A DNA stretch of 64,000 nucleotides from Actinomycetota bacterium (GCA_028698215.1 JAQVDY010000009.1:1-64000), one strand, 5' to 3'; shown: positions 52,726 through 62,088, counted from the first letter of the stretch. The notes: a model not told the origin generated them from the sequence alone. A program made the numbers and translations.

Positions 52726-54540
52726 ATGGAAAGCCTTCACTCAATTTTAAATTTACTGGGCTATGCTTTTGCCAAACAGAAGGATTACCAGCAGGCCGAA
52801 AAGCACTTTGCTCAAAGTGTAGCCAAGTCTTCTGGTTTTGCTTACGGATATTATAATCTAGGCCTATCTGAGCTGAGACAGCAAAAATATGCAGAAGCTA
52901 AAGCTGCATTTGAACAAGCCCTAAAACTGGATAATGATTTGGCTAAAGCCAGGTATAACCTGGGGGTAACTGAAGGAAAACTGGGCAACTTCAAACAGGC
53001 CGAGGAAATATTTAAACAGCCCATAGAGGTTAACAGTGATTTTATGGCGCCACGTCTTTCCGGCTTGAAGCTAAACGTAAAAGACTATAAGGATACAGGC
53101 CAAATCACGGAAGCCCATAGGCAGGAGTGGAGGCAGTTTATTTTGGATATAAGGCTTACCAAACAGTTTGAAGAGGATGAAAAACAGCTAAAGCAAGCGG
53201 CTCAAGATGATTTGGATTTAAGTAAAAGATGGCATGAATTTGGCTTAAGTGTTTACCACCGCCAAAAATTTGAGGAGGCAGAAAAGGTATTTAAAAAAAG
53301 CATGGCCATAGAAGCCGAATACATAAATATATTTTATTCCTACTCAGTTAACAAGCTTAGGGAAAATGATTACTTGCAGGGCAGGCAAGCCTTAACCAAA
53401 ATCCTGGATTTGATGGAGAACTACCGGCAAGCTTCCCTGGTATTGGGGGCTGCCTTGGGGCAGCTTGACAAATACCAGCAGTCCCAACAGGTATTTGAGG
53501 ATCTAGTAGACCTGTTCGGCCAGGACATAGATGTATTAGACGGCTTGGCGGTAGCTTTAACCAAGCAAAAAAAATTACCGCAGGCAGAGCTTACATACCA
53601 GACCATGCTGGATATGGACCCCAGCAATGCTGATATAAGGTTCCGGTATGCCCAGGTCCTGTACAGGCAAAAAAAGCTGCAGCCGGCAGCTGAATATTTT
53701 AAGCAGGCGGTAGGTTTAAAGCCTGATCATACCCAGGCTAAAATAAAATTGGGTTACTGTCATTTAGGTTTACAGCAGTACGAGGAAGCAGAAAAAGTAT
53801 TTGGGAAACTGGTGGCAGACGGGGACCGGGGCATAGAAGTAGTGGAAAAATATGCAGAAAGCTTGTATAAGCAGCAAAAATATGGGCAGCTTTTAAAATT
53901 TAGCGAACAAATGAAAAGCCAGGCTACTGATGCACTAGTGGAGATGGAAGCAGAAAGCAGCTTAAGGTCAGGCTTATGGGAAAGGGCGGAAAAAGCTTTC
54001 AACCAGCTTCTGGCCAAAGAAAATAAGCAAGAATATTTACTGGGCTTGGGCCAGGTTTACCTAAAACAAAAAAAATATGTTCAGGTGCAGCAGGTATTGG
54101 AGCAGGTTATATCCCAAAGCCCCCAGAATCAGCAGGCTTATTATTTTTCAGGGTTAGCTCACAGTGGCCAGGGAGAGCTTAATAAGGCTCTGCGGGCCTT
54201 TGAAAAGGTTATCCAGCTTAGCCCTGAGCATGTCTTAGGGTGGTATGTATTAGGAATTACCAGGGGGGATCTCAAACAGTATGACCAGGCCATGGAAGCC
54301 TTCAGGAAGGTTTTAACCTTAAAGCCAGATCACAAGGAAGCTTTAAATAACTTGGGGGTATGTGCTTACAAATTACGGGATTATGAGCAGGCAGAACAAT
54401 ATTTTAAAAAAGCGTTAGAGATTGACCAAAATTATGGGGAAGCCTGGTATAATCTGGGCATTTGCCTGGGCAGCCAAAATAAGGTTTCAGAATCGATGCA
54501 GGCCATTGCCAGATCCAAACAGGTTACCAGCGGACAGTAG
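52726..54540 (+). CDS. TPR-repeat protein
   Basis: 604 residues made almost wholly of tetratricopeptide repeats, about 14, with typical YYNLGLSELRQQKYAEAKAAFEQAL and GWYVLGITRGDLKQYDQAMEAF patterns. No signal peptide or membrane helix, so a cytoplasmic scaffold. A region near residues 110-180 departs from the repeat. Partner unknown; no clear operon partner. Confidence 0.88.
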   Translation: MESLHSILNLLGYAFAKQKDYQQAEKHFAQSVAKSSGFAYGYYNLGLSELRQQKYAEAKAAFEQALKLDNDLAKARYNLGVTEGKLGNFKQAEEIFKQPIEVNSDFMAPRLSGLKLNVKDYKDTGQITEAHRQEWRQFILDIRLTKQFEEDEKQLKQAAQDDLDLSKRWHEFGLSVYHRQKFEEAEKVFKKSMAIEAEYINIFYSYSVNKLRENDYLQGRQALTKILDLMENYRQASLVLGAALGQLDKYQQSQQVFEDLVDLFGQDIDVLDGLAVALTKQKKLPQAELTYQTMLDMDPSNADIRFRYAQVLYRQKKLQPAAEYFKQAVGLKPDHTQAKIKLGYCHLGLQQYEEAEKVFGKLVADGDRGIEVVEKYAESLYKQQKYGQLLKFSEQMKSQATDALVEMEAESSLRSGLWERAEKAFNQLLAKENKQEYLLGLGQVYLKQKKYVQVQQVLEQVISQSPQNQQAYYFSGLAHSGQGELNKALRAFEKVIQLSPEHVLGWYVLGITRGDLKQYDQAMEAFRKVLTLKPDHKEALNNLGVCAYKLRDYEQAEQYFKKALEIDQNYGEAWYNLGICLGSQNKVSESMQAIARSKQVTSGQ

Positions 54541-54721
54541 AGGTAGGCCCTATCCTGCAAACCATGCTTACAATTATCCTAAACAGTTTTACCAATATCA
54601 ATATAATCACCTTGGCTAGTAGAAACTAATTTGCGGTAATGCTACAGATAGGTCTATATTATTGCTGCCATTGCGGTAATTATACAACTATTATAGTTAT
54701 GTTACAAAATAATTTTATTTA

Positions 54722-56203
54722 TCAGGCAAAAACTGACCTGAAGTGTATGCCGGTAAGGGAAAATCCAATAGCATAAGCCAATTTATTAGGATGTTTAAAT
54801 AAGCTCCACGCCATTAGGTTCCAGAAGTGCCTTCTTCCTGCATCTTTTACTCCCAGCAGCCATATTGAGGCAAAAAAGGCTTTAATATGGTAGAGTCGAA
54901 GCTTTTGCAGGCCTCTTTTAGGAGGCTTGTAATTAATTATAAAGGTCTTTATCCTTTCATAATACTGTTTAGGGGCATATATATTGTCCACTATCTTTTT
55001 ATAACCATCCAGAAGGGCTTGCTTGCCCATCTTGGGTATAAAGTTTAAGGATATGGCATTGGTATTATTGGCAGCAGTATCACCTAAAAGCCTTTTGGTT
55101 TCTTGAAGCCTCTGGTACAGCCTGGTTTTAGGCAGGGCAGTCAACACTCCTACCATGGCGGTTACTATTCCGCTTTTTTGTATAAAATCAATTTGTGACT
55201 GGAATATGCTGGGGGTGTCACTGTCAAATCCTACTATAAATCCCCCTTGTACCTCAAAACCTTCTTTCTGAAGCGTTTTTACTGAATCAATAAGATCCCG
55301 GTTCTGGTTTTGGTATTTACTGCATTCTTCCAGGCCGGCCGGATCCGGGGTTTCAATGCCTACAAATACGGCAGTAAAACCAGCTTCAGCCATAAGCTTC
55401 ATCAGTTCCTGGTCATCGGCCAGGTTGATGGAAACCTGGGTGTTGAAGGAGAAGGGGAAATTTTTTTTCTTCTGCCAGTTTATCATGGCTGGCAGATGTT
55501 CCTTTTTCAGTTTTCCCTTATTTCCGATAAAGTTATCATCCACAAAAAATATCCCGCCCCTGTATCCCAGATTGTATATGGTTTCCAGCTCGTCTAATAC
55601 CTGCTGGCTGGTCTTGGTTCGGGGAACCCTGCCGTTTAACTTGACTATGTCGCAGAATTCACAGTTGAAGGGACATCCCCGGGAAAACTGTATGCACAGG
55701 GAATTGTATTTGGTTATATCTATCTGGGTCCAGTCAGGTATGGGAGAGGTGGTAATATCTGGAAAAGACTGACATTCATACCTGGGTTTTAATGTACCTT
55801 TTTCAACATCATTTACAAATTGGCCCAGGGTCTCTTCAGATTCTCCTATAAACAGGTGATCCACATGAGTGTAATGTTCCCATCCGGTGGTAAACAGGGG
55901 TCCTCCTGCTACCACTGGTTTACCCAGCTGCTGAACCATTTGTATTACCTGGTCTGAAGATTTCTTCTGAACTATCATGGCACTTACAAATACATAATCA
56001 GCCCATAGTATGTCCTGGTCGGTAAGCTGTTGAAAATTAAGGTCCAGTATCTTCTTTTCCCATTCCGGGGGCAGCATAGCAGATACGGTAAGCAGTCCCA
56101 GGGGGGGAAAGGCAGATTTTTTATTTATAATATTTAAAACCTTCTTAAAACTCCAGAAAGTTTCGTCATATTGCGGATAAACCATAAGTATTTTTTTATT
56201 CAT
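54722..56203 (-). CDS. B12-binding-domain radical SAM protein with DUF4070
   Basis: 493 residues. N-terminal cobalamin-binding-like fold (KKILMVYPQYDETFWSF, VVAGGPLFT), then radical SAM with CPFNCEFC (Cys177, Cys181, Cys184), then a DUF4070-like C-terminal region with basic, partly amphipathic helices. Relatives include the hopanoid methylase HpnR and many uncharacterised enzymes. It probably methylates or rearranges an unactivated carbon of a lipid or other hydrophobic substrate. It stands alone, and no hopanoid genes are in the window. Confidence 0.88.
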   Translation of the reverse strand: MNKKILMVYPQYDETFWSFKKVLNIINKKSAFPPLGLLTVSAMLPPEWEKKILDLNFQQLTDQDILWADYVFVSAMIVQKKSSDQVIQMVQQLGKPVVAGGPLFTTGWEHYTHVDHLFIGESEETLGQFVNDVEKGTLKPRYECQSFPDITTSPIPDWTQIDITKYNSLCIQFSRGCPFNCEFCDIVKLNGRVPRTKTSQQVLDELETIYNLGYRGGIFFVDDNFIGNKGKLKKEHLPAMINWQKKKNFPFSFNTQVSINLADDQELMKLMAEAGFTAVFVGIETPDPAGLEECSKYQNQNRDLIDSVKTLQKEGFEVQGGFIVGFDSDTPSIFQSQIDFIQKSGIVTAMVGVLTALPKTRLYQRLQETKRLLGDTAANNTNAISLNFIPKMGKQALLDGYKKIVDNIYAPKQYYERIKTFIINYKPPKRGLQKLRLYHIKAFFASIWLLGVKDAGRRHFWNLMAWSLFKHPNKLAYAIGFSLTGIHFRSVFA

Positions 56204-56431
56204 AATCTAATTATTCCTCCATTTAAAATTCAAATTCAATTCTTACAAATATTACCTTTAAAGTAAAGGCAGCCAATAATAGCTTACCTTAATAGACAGT
56301 ATTGAGGCTGAAAAGTTTTAAATACTTAATGCTTTTTAAAATAAACAGGCTTAAGGGCAACATTTGCATTGCTGTAATTTCTTATCTGGGCTTATAATAA
56401 GTGTATGGCAATTTAGACCTAAGGGGCAATA

Positions 56432-56779
56432 ATGGCAGAACCAAGCCAGAAACTGGTGATTATATGGTCCAGCGCAGACCGTGAAGTAGCCAAGGAAATG
56501 GTGTTTATGTATGGCTATAATTCTAAGAAAAACGGGTGGTGGGAGGATATCACCCTTATTGTATGGGGCCCTGCTACCGATTTATTGAGCCAGGACTATG
56601 AGCTGCAGGAGTACATATTTAAGATTAAGGAAGCTGGAATTAAGCTGGAAGCCTGCAAAACCTGTGCGGATGACTATGGGGTAGCATCCAGGCTTAATTC
56701 GCTGGGTATTGAGGTTAAATACATGGGGGAGCCCTTAACCCAGTATCTTAAGGAAGGCAGAAAGATACTAACTTTTTAG
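56432..56779 (+). CDS. DsrE-like family protein
   Basis: 115 residues. KLVIIWSSADREVAKEMVFMYG and ITLIVWGPATDLL followed by YIFKIKEAGIKLEACKTCADDYGV match the DsrE/DsrF-like fold. Cys residues in EACKTCADD are where sulfur-carrying members keep their cysteine. Possible sulfur-transfer protein; the next gene on the same strand is a disulfide-reductase-like flavoprotein, but 355 bases separate them. Confidence 0.8.
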   Translation: MAEPSQKLVIIWSSADREVAKEMVFMYGYNSKKNGWWEDITLIVWGPATDLLSQDYELQEYIFKIKEAGIKLEACKTCADDYGVASRLNSLGIEVKYMGEPLTQYLKEGRKILTF

Positions 56780-57134
56780 TATTAATACAGGGATAGAAAC
56801 CATTAAGCCGGGGGAATGCCAGGAGCAATATCCATGTTTTTTGGCAGTTGGTTTTCTTTTTCTGTAGACGGCCCGTAGCTAGCTTTTTTTATTTGCCGCC
56901 TATAACGGTTAGGGAATAGGTTATACAGTTTACGAACATAATCTAGGAACAAAGATAACCCCAGCTCCTTTAGTGCATGCACGCTATTCTATTTACTTTT
57001 TATCAGGTCAATTGACTATTAGGGCAAGTTACACTGGTTTTTGCTATTAATACTAATCTCGTTTTACTTTTTTTAGCTACTATAATATACTAATTTAGTT
57101 TTGGGCAAATGTTAATAACTAAGGAGAAGCAATA
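56780..57134. other. 355-base gap with no recognised gene
   Basis: AT-rich with several T runs. A TATAAT at 57081 may be the -10 of the next gene, without a good -35. TGCCA at 56818 and TGGCA at 56843 could pair around a T-rich stretch. No ORF, tRNA or known riboswitch was recognised. Confidence 0.4.
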
Positions 57135-58478
57135 ATGGAGCAAAAAGAAATAGTTGTAGTGGGGGGAAGTGCTGCCGGGCTTACCGCAGCCATTACTGCC
57201 CGGAGGTTTTATCCCCATAAAAGCATACTGATGATAAGGAAGGAGGAAAAAGTCCTTATACCTTGCGGAATACCCTATATCTACGGCACGGTAGGCACCC
57301 CGGATAAAAATCTTATACCGGATGCAGCTTTAGAGAAAAATAATATTGAACTGCTGCTGGATGAGGTTAAGGATATAGATAAGGGCCAAAAAACTATACA
57401 TTTGGCCTCCGGGGACCAGGTAGGTTATGAAAAACTTATTTTAGCTACCGGGTCTGAACCTGTAGTACCCCCTATTGCTGGAGTAGACAAGGAAAATGTG
57501 TTTGCTGTCTGGAAGGATGTCTCTTATTTGAATAATTTGCTGGATAAGGTAAACCAAGCCCGTAATATTGTGATTATTGGCGGAGGTTTTATTGGTATGG
57601 AATTTGCTGATGAATGCAGAAAAAATAGGGAGGTAAACATAACGGTGGTAGAAATGCTTCCCCATTGCCTGATGCTGGTATTTGAGCAGGAACTGTGCCG
57701 GAAGGCAGAAGAGATAGTCAGGTCTAGCGGAGTAAAGGTTTTAACTGGAGAAAAGGTAGAGGCTATTACGGGACAGGATAGGGCTGAAGGTGTAAAGTTA
57801 GCCAGCGGCCAGGTAATTGATGCTGATATGGTTTTAATAGGCATAGGGGCTAAAGCTAACGTAGGGCTGGCCCAAAAAGCGGGTATTAAAATAAGTGCTG
57901 CTGGAACTATTGAAGTAGACAGGTATATGCAGACCAAGACCAGTGATATATTTGCCGCGGGAGACTGCTGCCAGAAATTGTCTTTCTTTACCCAGAAGCC
58001 TTCCAATTTGATGCTGGCTTCAGTGGCTACCTATGAAGCCAGGATAGCAGGGGCAAACCTATATAAAAAGCATAGGGTAAACCAGGGAGTTATCGGAGCA
58101 TTTTCCACGGTAATAGGGGATACTGCTTTTGCCAGGGCTGGTTTATCAGTTAAGGAAGCGGAAGAAAATGGCTATGAAGTAGTGGTTGGATCTGCCGAGG
58201 GGCCTAACCGGCATCCAGGCTGTATGCCCGGGGGCAGCAACCTTCAGGTTAACCTGGTATTTGAAAAAGGAACACGGAAAATAATTGGAGGCCAGGTAAA
58301 TGGGGCCAAATCAGGGGGAGAGCTGATTAATTTGGTTAGTGCTTGTATCTCTACTGGTATGATTGCCGATGATATCAGTACTTTCCAGATGGGTACACAT
58401 CCTGCTCTTACTGCTTCCCCGGTAGCTTACCAGATGAGTAATGCTGCTGAAATGGCTGTAAAACAGCTTAATTTATAA
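57135..58478 (+). CDS. CoA-disulfide reductase / NADH oxidase-type flavoprotein
   Basis: 447 residues. FAD-binding VVVGGSAAGLTAAI at the N-terminus, a single redox Cys44 in LIPCGIPY, the NAD(P)H fold VIIGGGFIGMEFA, and the second FAD motif IFAAGDCCQ. The single-cysteine layout fits CoA-disulfide, polysulfide or peroxide-reducing members rather than two-cysteine disulfide reductases. AAGGAG precedes the ATG. Substrate undecided; sulfur or oxygen detoxification is plausible in an anaerobe. Confidence 0.88.
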   Translation: MEQKEIVVVGGSAAGLTAAITARRFYPHKSILMIRKEEKVLIPCGIPYIYGTVGTPDKNLIPDAALEKNNIELLLDEVKDIDKGQKTIHLASGDQVGYEKLILATGSEPVVPPIAGVDKENVFAVWKDVSYLNNLLDKVNQARNIVIIGGGFIGMEFADECRKNREVNITVVEMLPHCLMLVFEQELCRKAEEIVRSSGVKVLTGEKVEAITGQDRAEGVKLASGQVIDADMVLIGIGAKANVGLAQKAGIKISAAGTIEVDRYMQTKTSDIFAAGDCCQKLSFFTQKPSNLMLASVATYEARIAGANLYKKHRVNQGVIGAFSTVIGDTAFARAGLSVKEAEENGYEVVVGSAEGPNRHPGCMPGGSNLQVNLVFEKGTRKIIGGQVNGAKSGGELINLVSACISTGMIADDISTFQMGTHPALTASPVAYQMSNAAEMAVKQLNL

Positions 58479-58494
58479 GTACCATAATTCTATG

Positions 58495-58524
58495 GGGCTG
58501 CGGCTTTGGCTGCAGCCCTGTTTA
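58495..58524 (+). terminator. Terminator after the flavoprotein gene
   Basis: GGGCTGC (58495-58501) pairs with GCAGCCC (58512-58518), with inner GC/GC pairing, then TGTTTATT. Confidence 0.75.
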
Positions 58525-58609
58525 TTATGAATCCTTAATATAATAAATATTGTGATAATAAGCCGGTAGTGCTATAAACAGAACTAACATAAAAATTAAG
58601 GGGGGCAGG

Positions 58610-59059
58610 ATGCTAAAGGAATTAAAGGAATTTATATTGAGGGGAAGCGTGATGGACCTGGCAGTGGGTATAGTAATCGGGGCTGCTTTTACTGCCATTG
58701 TCAATTCCCTGGTAAATGATATATTGATGCCTTTTATAGGCTGGCTGCTGGGTGGAAGGGATTTTAGCAACTTGTTTGCAGTGCTGAGACAGGGAAGTAG
58801 CCCTGGACCTTATGGTACGCTGGCTGAGGCTGCAGAAGCAGGTGCAATAACTATCAATTATGGTTTGTTTATAAACAGCATCATCATATTCATAATTGTA
58901 GCCGTAACCTTGTTTTTTATCATAAAGGGTATAAACAGCTTAAGGCGAAAGGAAGAAAAAGAACCCAGCCAGGAAACCAGCAAGAAATGCCCTTATTGCC
59001 AGAGCGTTATAAATATTGAAGCGGTTAGATGTCCTAACTGTACTTCAGACCTGTCATAA
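58610..59059 (+). CDS. mscL: Large-conductance mechanosensitive channel with C-terminal zinc ribbon
   Basis: 149 residues. MscL core: LKEFILRGSVMDLAVGIVIGAAFTAIV (first pore helix) and IIIFIIVAVTLFFIIKGIN (second). The cytoplasmic bundle is replaced or extended by a zinc ribbon with CPYC and CPNC (residues 127-143). It opens under membrane tension to release solutes on osmotic downshock. It is followed by a small coiled-coil protein and the heliorhodopsin on the same strand. Zinc-ribbon MscL variants are known in monoderms; the ribbon's role is not. Confidence 0.93.
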   Translation: MLKELKEFILRGSVMDLAVGIVIGAAFTAIVNSLVNDILMPFIGWLLGGRDFSNLFAVLRQGSSPGPYGTLAEAAEAGAITINYGLFINSIIIFIIVAVTLFFIIKGINSLRRKEEKEPSQETSKKCPYCQSVINIEAVRCPNCTSDLS

Positions 59060-59131
59060 AATTTGGAAATGTTACCCTGTTTTGAGATATAATATAGGAA
59101 ATTTAAGCTTTATTTAGGTTAAAGGAAAAGG

Positions 59132-59341
59132 ATGAATAAAGATAATAATAACTTGGAGCTGCTGCAGGAACATGTATACGAATGGGAAGAAGAAGTAGAC
59201 TCGCTTAAAGAGGAATTAAATAGTTCAGAGGACGAGCTGAGGAAAAAGTTTAGCAAGCGCATAAAAGAACTGGAAAGTAAGATAAAGAACGCTAGAAAAA
59301 AGATTTCAAGCCAGGAAAAAAAAGAAAGCCGCCAGCAATAA
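59132..59341 (+). CDS. Small charged coiled-coil protein
   Basis: 69 residues, GAAAAGG before the ATG. Almost every residue is charged or polar; heptads run from about residue 15 to 60 (YEWEEEVDSLKEELNSSEDE, then FSKRIKELESKIKNARKKIS). Acidic first half, basic second half. No membrane helix or known domain. Located 72 bases after mscL and 84 before the heliorhodopsin gene. Confidence 0.75.
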   Translation: MNKDNNNLELLQEHVYEWEEEVDSLKEELNSSEDELRKKFSKRIKELESKIKNARKKISSQEKKESRQQ

Positions 59342-59425
59342 TAACCTATTTTTCTTGCATATTTCCAAAAAATTGTATTTAAATTAATATAGTAAAATAA
59401 TAATAACTAATTAGGGAGGGGAAAT

Positions 59426-60220
59426 ATGCAGAATCCAGCTTCCAAAATCACCTTTAGGTATCTCCGCGGTTTTAACGGGGCCATGGCTGCCCTGCATTTT
59501 ATTCAGGCAGTATTGATGCTGGTAATGGGGCTAACTATTACCAATATCAAGGATTTCAAGCTTCCCTTTACTGTATCCTTTCTTACTTATGACACCAATA
59601 TGGGCAGGCTGGTTTCCGATACCAATAACATAGGTAATATTCCCATAGGGGCTATGGTTTCCATCTTTTTATTTATGTCGGCTATTGCTCATTTTCTGGT
59701 GGTGCTTCCCAAGATCAACATTTCCTATAACCGTAACCTGGAGAGGGGAATAAATTATTTCAGATGGTTTGAGTATGCTTTAAGTTCTTCAGTTATGATT
59801 GTAATTATTGCTATGCTGTTCGGGGTGTATGATGTGGGAAGCATTATATTAATCATTGGGCTTAATGCCACTATGAACTTGTGCGGCCTAATGATGGAGA
59901 TACATAATCAAACTACGGCCAAAACCAATTGGACCGGCTTTATAGTGGGCAGCTTTGCTGGAGTTTTCCCCTGGATTATAATCCTGATGTACTTTTTAGG
60001 AGGTGGCAATTACAGCCAGATACCATGGTTTGTATATGCCATATTTGGCTCCTATTTTGTATTCTTTAACCTGTTTCCCATTAATATGGTGCTGCAGTAC
60101 AAGAAGGTAGGAAAGTGGAAGGACTATCTTTACGGGGAACGGGGCTATATCATATTGAGCCTGGTGGCTAAAACCCTACTGGCCTGGCTGGTTTTTGCCG
60201 GAACCATGCAGCCGCAATAA
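59426..60220 (+). CDS. Heliorhodopsin
   Basis: 264 residues, seven membrane helices. The family is recognised from FRWFEYALSSSVMI (counterion Glu116 in the third helix), GLNATMNLCGLMME, the QIPWFVYAIFGSYF stretch, NMVLQYKKVGKWKDYLYGER and LSLVAKTLLAWLVFAGT, with the Schiff-base lysine Lys249. His24 and His89 match the conserved cytoplasmic-side histidines. Heliorhodopsins are inverted, bind all-trans retinal and do not usually pump ions; a sensory or enzyme-regulating role is proposed. No retinal or carotenoid gene is in the window. AGGGAGGGG precedes the ATG. Confidence 0.95.
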   Translation: MQNPASKITFRYLRGFNGAMAALHFIQAVLMLVMGLTITNIKDFKLPFTVSFLTYDTNMGRLVSDTNNIGNIPIGAMVSIFLFMSAIAHFLVVLPKINISYNRNLERGINYFRWFEYALSSSVMIVIIAMLFGVYDVGSIILIIGLNATMNLCGLMMEIHNQTTAKTNWTGFIVGSFAGVFPWIIILMYFLGGGNYSQIPWFVYAIFGSYFVFFNLFPINMVLQYKKVGKWKDYLYGERGYIILSLVAKTLLAWLVFAGTMQPQ

Positions 60221-60248
60221 CCTGCCTGGGGAAGCGGCTGGTTTCTGG

Positions 60249-60276
60249 TTGCCATTGATTTTGATAAGTATATAAT
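60249..60276 (+). promoter_or_regulatory. Promoter before the ABC exporter genes
   Basis: TTGCCA at 60249 and TATAAT at 60271 with a 16-bp spacer, 43 bases before the ATPase start. The exporter can therefore be transcribed independently of the heliorhodopsin gene. Confidence 0.65.
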
Positions 60277-60318
60277 CTTATACCAAGTATTTATTTTAAC
60301 TGGTACCGGCGACGGATC

Positions 60319-61305
60319 ATGTCTGAAAATATTATTGAAGTAGAAGGTTTATCTAAAAGCTTTGGGAAGATAAAAGCGGTAGACAATATTTCCTTTGAGG
60401 TTAAAAAAGGGGAAATATTTGGTTTTTTGGGTCCCAATGGAGCGGGCAAAACTACTACCATAAACATCATCTGTACCCTGCTTAATAAAAGCCAGGGCAA
60501 GGTTACTCTTTGCGGCCTGGATGTAGATAAACACCGCAATAAGATAAGGGGCTGCATAGGGCTGGTTTTTCAGGATCCCAGCCTGGATGACCGGTTAACT
60601 GCTACCGAAAACCTTTATTTTCATGCCCTGCTCTATAATGTAGCCCGGAAGGAGATCAGGGAAAGGATGGACCAGGTGTTGGAGATGGTTAATTTAAGCA
60701 GCCGCAGAAATGATCTGGTAAGGACTTTTTCCGGGGGTATGAGAAGAAGGCTGGAGATAGCACGGGGCTTGATGCATTACCCTAAAGTCCTGTTTTTAGA
60801 TGAGCCTACTTTGGGTTTGGACCCCCAGACCAGAAACCGGATATGGGACTACATTATTGATTTAAAAAAGAAAACGGATATAACTATTTTCCTAACCACC
60901 CATTATATGGATGAGACTGAGATATGTGACCGCATAGCCATTATAGATTATGGGAAAATTATTGCCTTAGATACCCCTGAACATTTAAAAAACAGCATAG
61001 GAGGGGATATTATAAGTGTAAGCTCTGCCCATAATGAAAGGCTGGCTGAATTTATAAAAACAGAACTGGGCCAGGATATTGAGTTTGGAGCTGAAGGCCA
61101 GATAAAGTTTGAAGTAAAGGAAAGCTCCAGTTTTGTACCTGATTTTATAAAAAGCAGCCCGGTAGAAATCCTATCTATCAGCGCCCGCAAACCTACCTTA
61201 AATGATGTTTTTTTGCATTTGACCGGGAGGGAGATAAGGGAAGAGACCTTAAGCAGCAAAGATGAATTTAGGTTAAGGGCCAGAAACAGGATGAGACATC
61301 GGTAA
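60319..61305 (+). CDS. ABC exporter ATP-binding protein (DrrA-like)
   Basis: 328 residues. Walker A GPNGAGKTTT, Q-loop, signature FSGGMRRRLEIA, Walker B VLFLDEPTLGLD and switch His in LTTHYMDE. The ~90-residue C-terminal extension fits the DrrA/NodI-type drug or lipid exporters. It pairs with the permease 12 bases downstream. Substrate unknown. Confidence 0.92.
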   Translation: MSENIIEVEGLSKSFGKIKAVDNISFEVKKGEIFGFLGPNGAGKTTTINIICTLLNKSQGKVTLCGLDVDKHRNKIRGCIGLVFQDPSLDDRLTATENLYFHALLYNVARKEIRERMDQVLEMVNLSSRRNDLVRTFSGGMRRRLEIARGLMHYPKVLFLDEPTLGLDPQTRNRIWDYIIDLKKKTDITIFLTTHYMDETEICDRIAIIDYGKIIALDTPEHLKNSIGGDIISVSSAHNERLAEFIKTELGQDIEFGAEGQIKFEVKESSSFVPDFIKSSPVEILSISARKPTLNDVFLHLTGREIREETLSSKDEFRLRARNRMRHR

Positions 61306-61317
61306 AGGGATTTGTTT

Positions 61318-62088
61318 ATGAAAAAAGAGCTGGCAGGAATTTACACTATTTGGCTAAGGGATATTAAAAGATACTACCGGGATAAACCCCGTATTATTGG
61401 ATCTTTTGCCCAGCCCATACTGTTTTTGGTGGTCCTGGGAAGTGGTTTGGCCAGCTCCTTTGCTTTCTTTGGCAGCAGCCGGGGCGGGGACTACCTTGAT
61501 TTTATGTTTCCCGGAATAGTCGGAATGACGGTGCTGTTTACTTCTTTTTTTGGGACCATGTCCATAGTATGGGACCGGGAATTTGGGTTTTTGAAGGAAA
61601 TGCTGGTATCGCCGGTGTCCCGGGTATCTATTGTAATCGGCAAAATCCTAGGCAGCTCCACCATCGCCTTAATACAGGGGGCTATCATATTGTTGTTTTC
61701 CCCCTTGCTTAGCCGCAGCCTTACTGTATTGTCGGTAGTCAAGTCCTTTGGCCTTATGTTTCTGGTCGCAGTCGCCATTTCTTCCATGGGCATACTTTTG
61801 GCTTCTGTAGTGAAAACCATGCAGGGTTTCCAGGTCATTACCAACTTTTTATTGATGCCCATGTTCTTTTTATCCGGAGCCATATTCCCCCTAATTGAAG
61901 CTCCCCAGTGGATGATTTTTTTATCCAGGATAAATCCCTTAACTTATGGCATTGATGCCATAAGGTATGTGATGCTCCAGGATATATCCATGCAGGTATT
62001 TCCATTATGGATAAATATTGTAGTGCTTCTTTCCCTTACTGCTGCCGCCAGTGTATCCGGTGCTTTTCTGTTTAACCGCCAGCAGTAG
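61318..62088 (+). CDS. ABC-2 type exporter permease
   Basis: 256 residues from the ATG at 61318 (AAAGGGA seven bases upstream; a TTG at 61312 is possible). Six membrane helices and the ABC-2 motif NFLLMPMFFLSGAIFPL with INPLTYGIDAIRY, typical of DrrB-like permeases. Works with the ATPase upstream. Confidence 0.92.
   Translation: MKKELAGIYTIWLRDIKRYYRDKPRIIGSFAQPILFLVVLGSGLASSFAFFGSSRGGDYLDFMFPGIVGMTVLFTSFFGTMSIVWDREFGFLKEMLVSPVSRVSIVIGKILGSSTIALIQGAIILLFSPLLSRSLTVLSVVKSFGLMFLVAVAISSMGILLASVVKTMQGFQVITNFLLMPMFFLSGAIFPLIEAPQWMIFLSRINPLTYGIDAIRYVMLQDISMQVFPLWINIVVLLSLTAAASVSGAFLFNRQQ

Noticed and set aside
52726-54540. TPR repeats as a DNA-level repeat or CRISPR-like array
   Set aside because: The repetition is at protein level only; the DNA units differ and there are no spacers.
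54686-54698. AACTATTATAGTT palindrome near the end of the radical SAM gene
   Set aside because: Short AT-only repeat, expected by chance in this composition.
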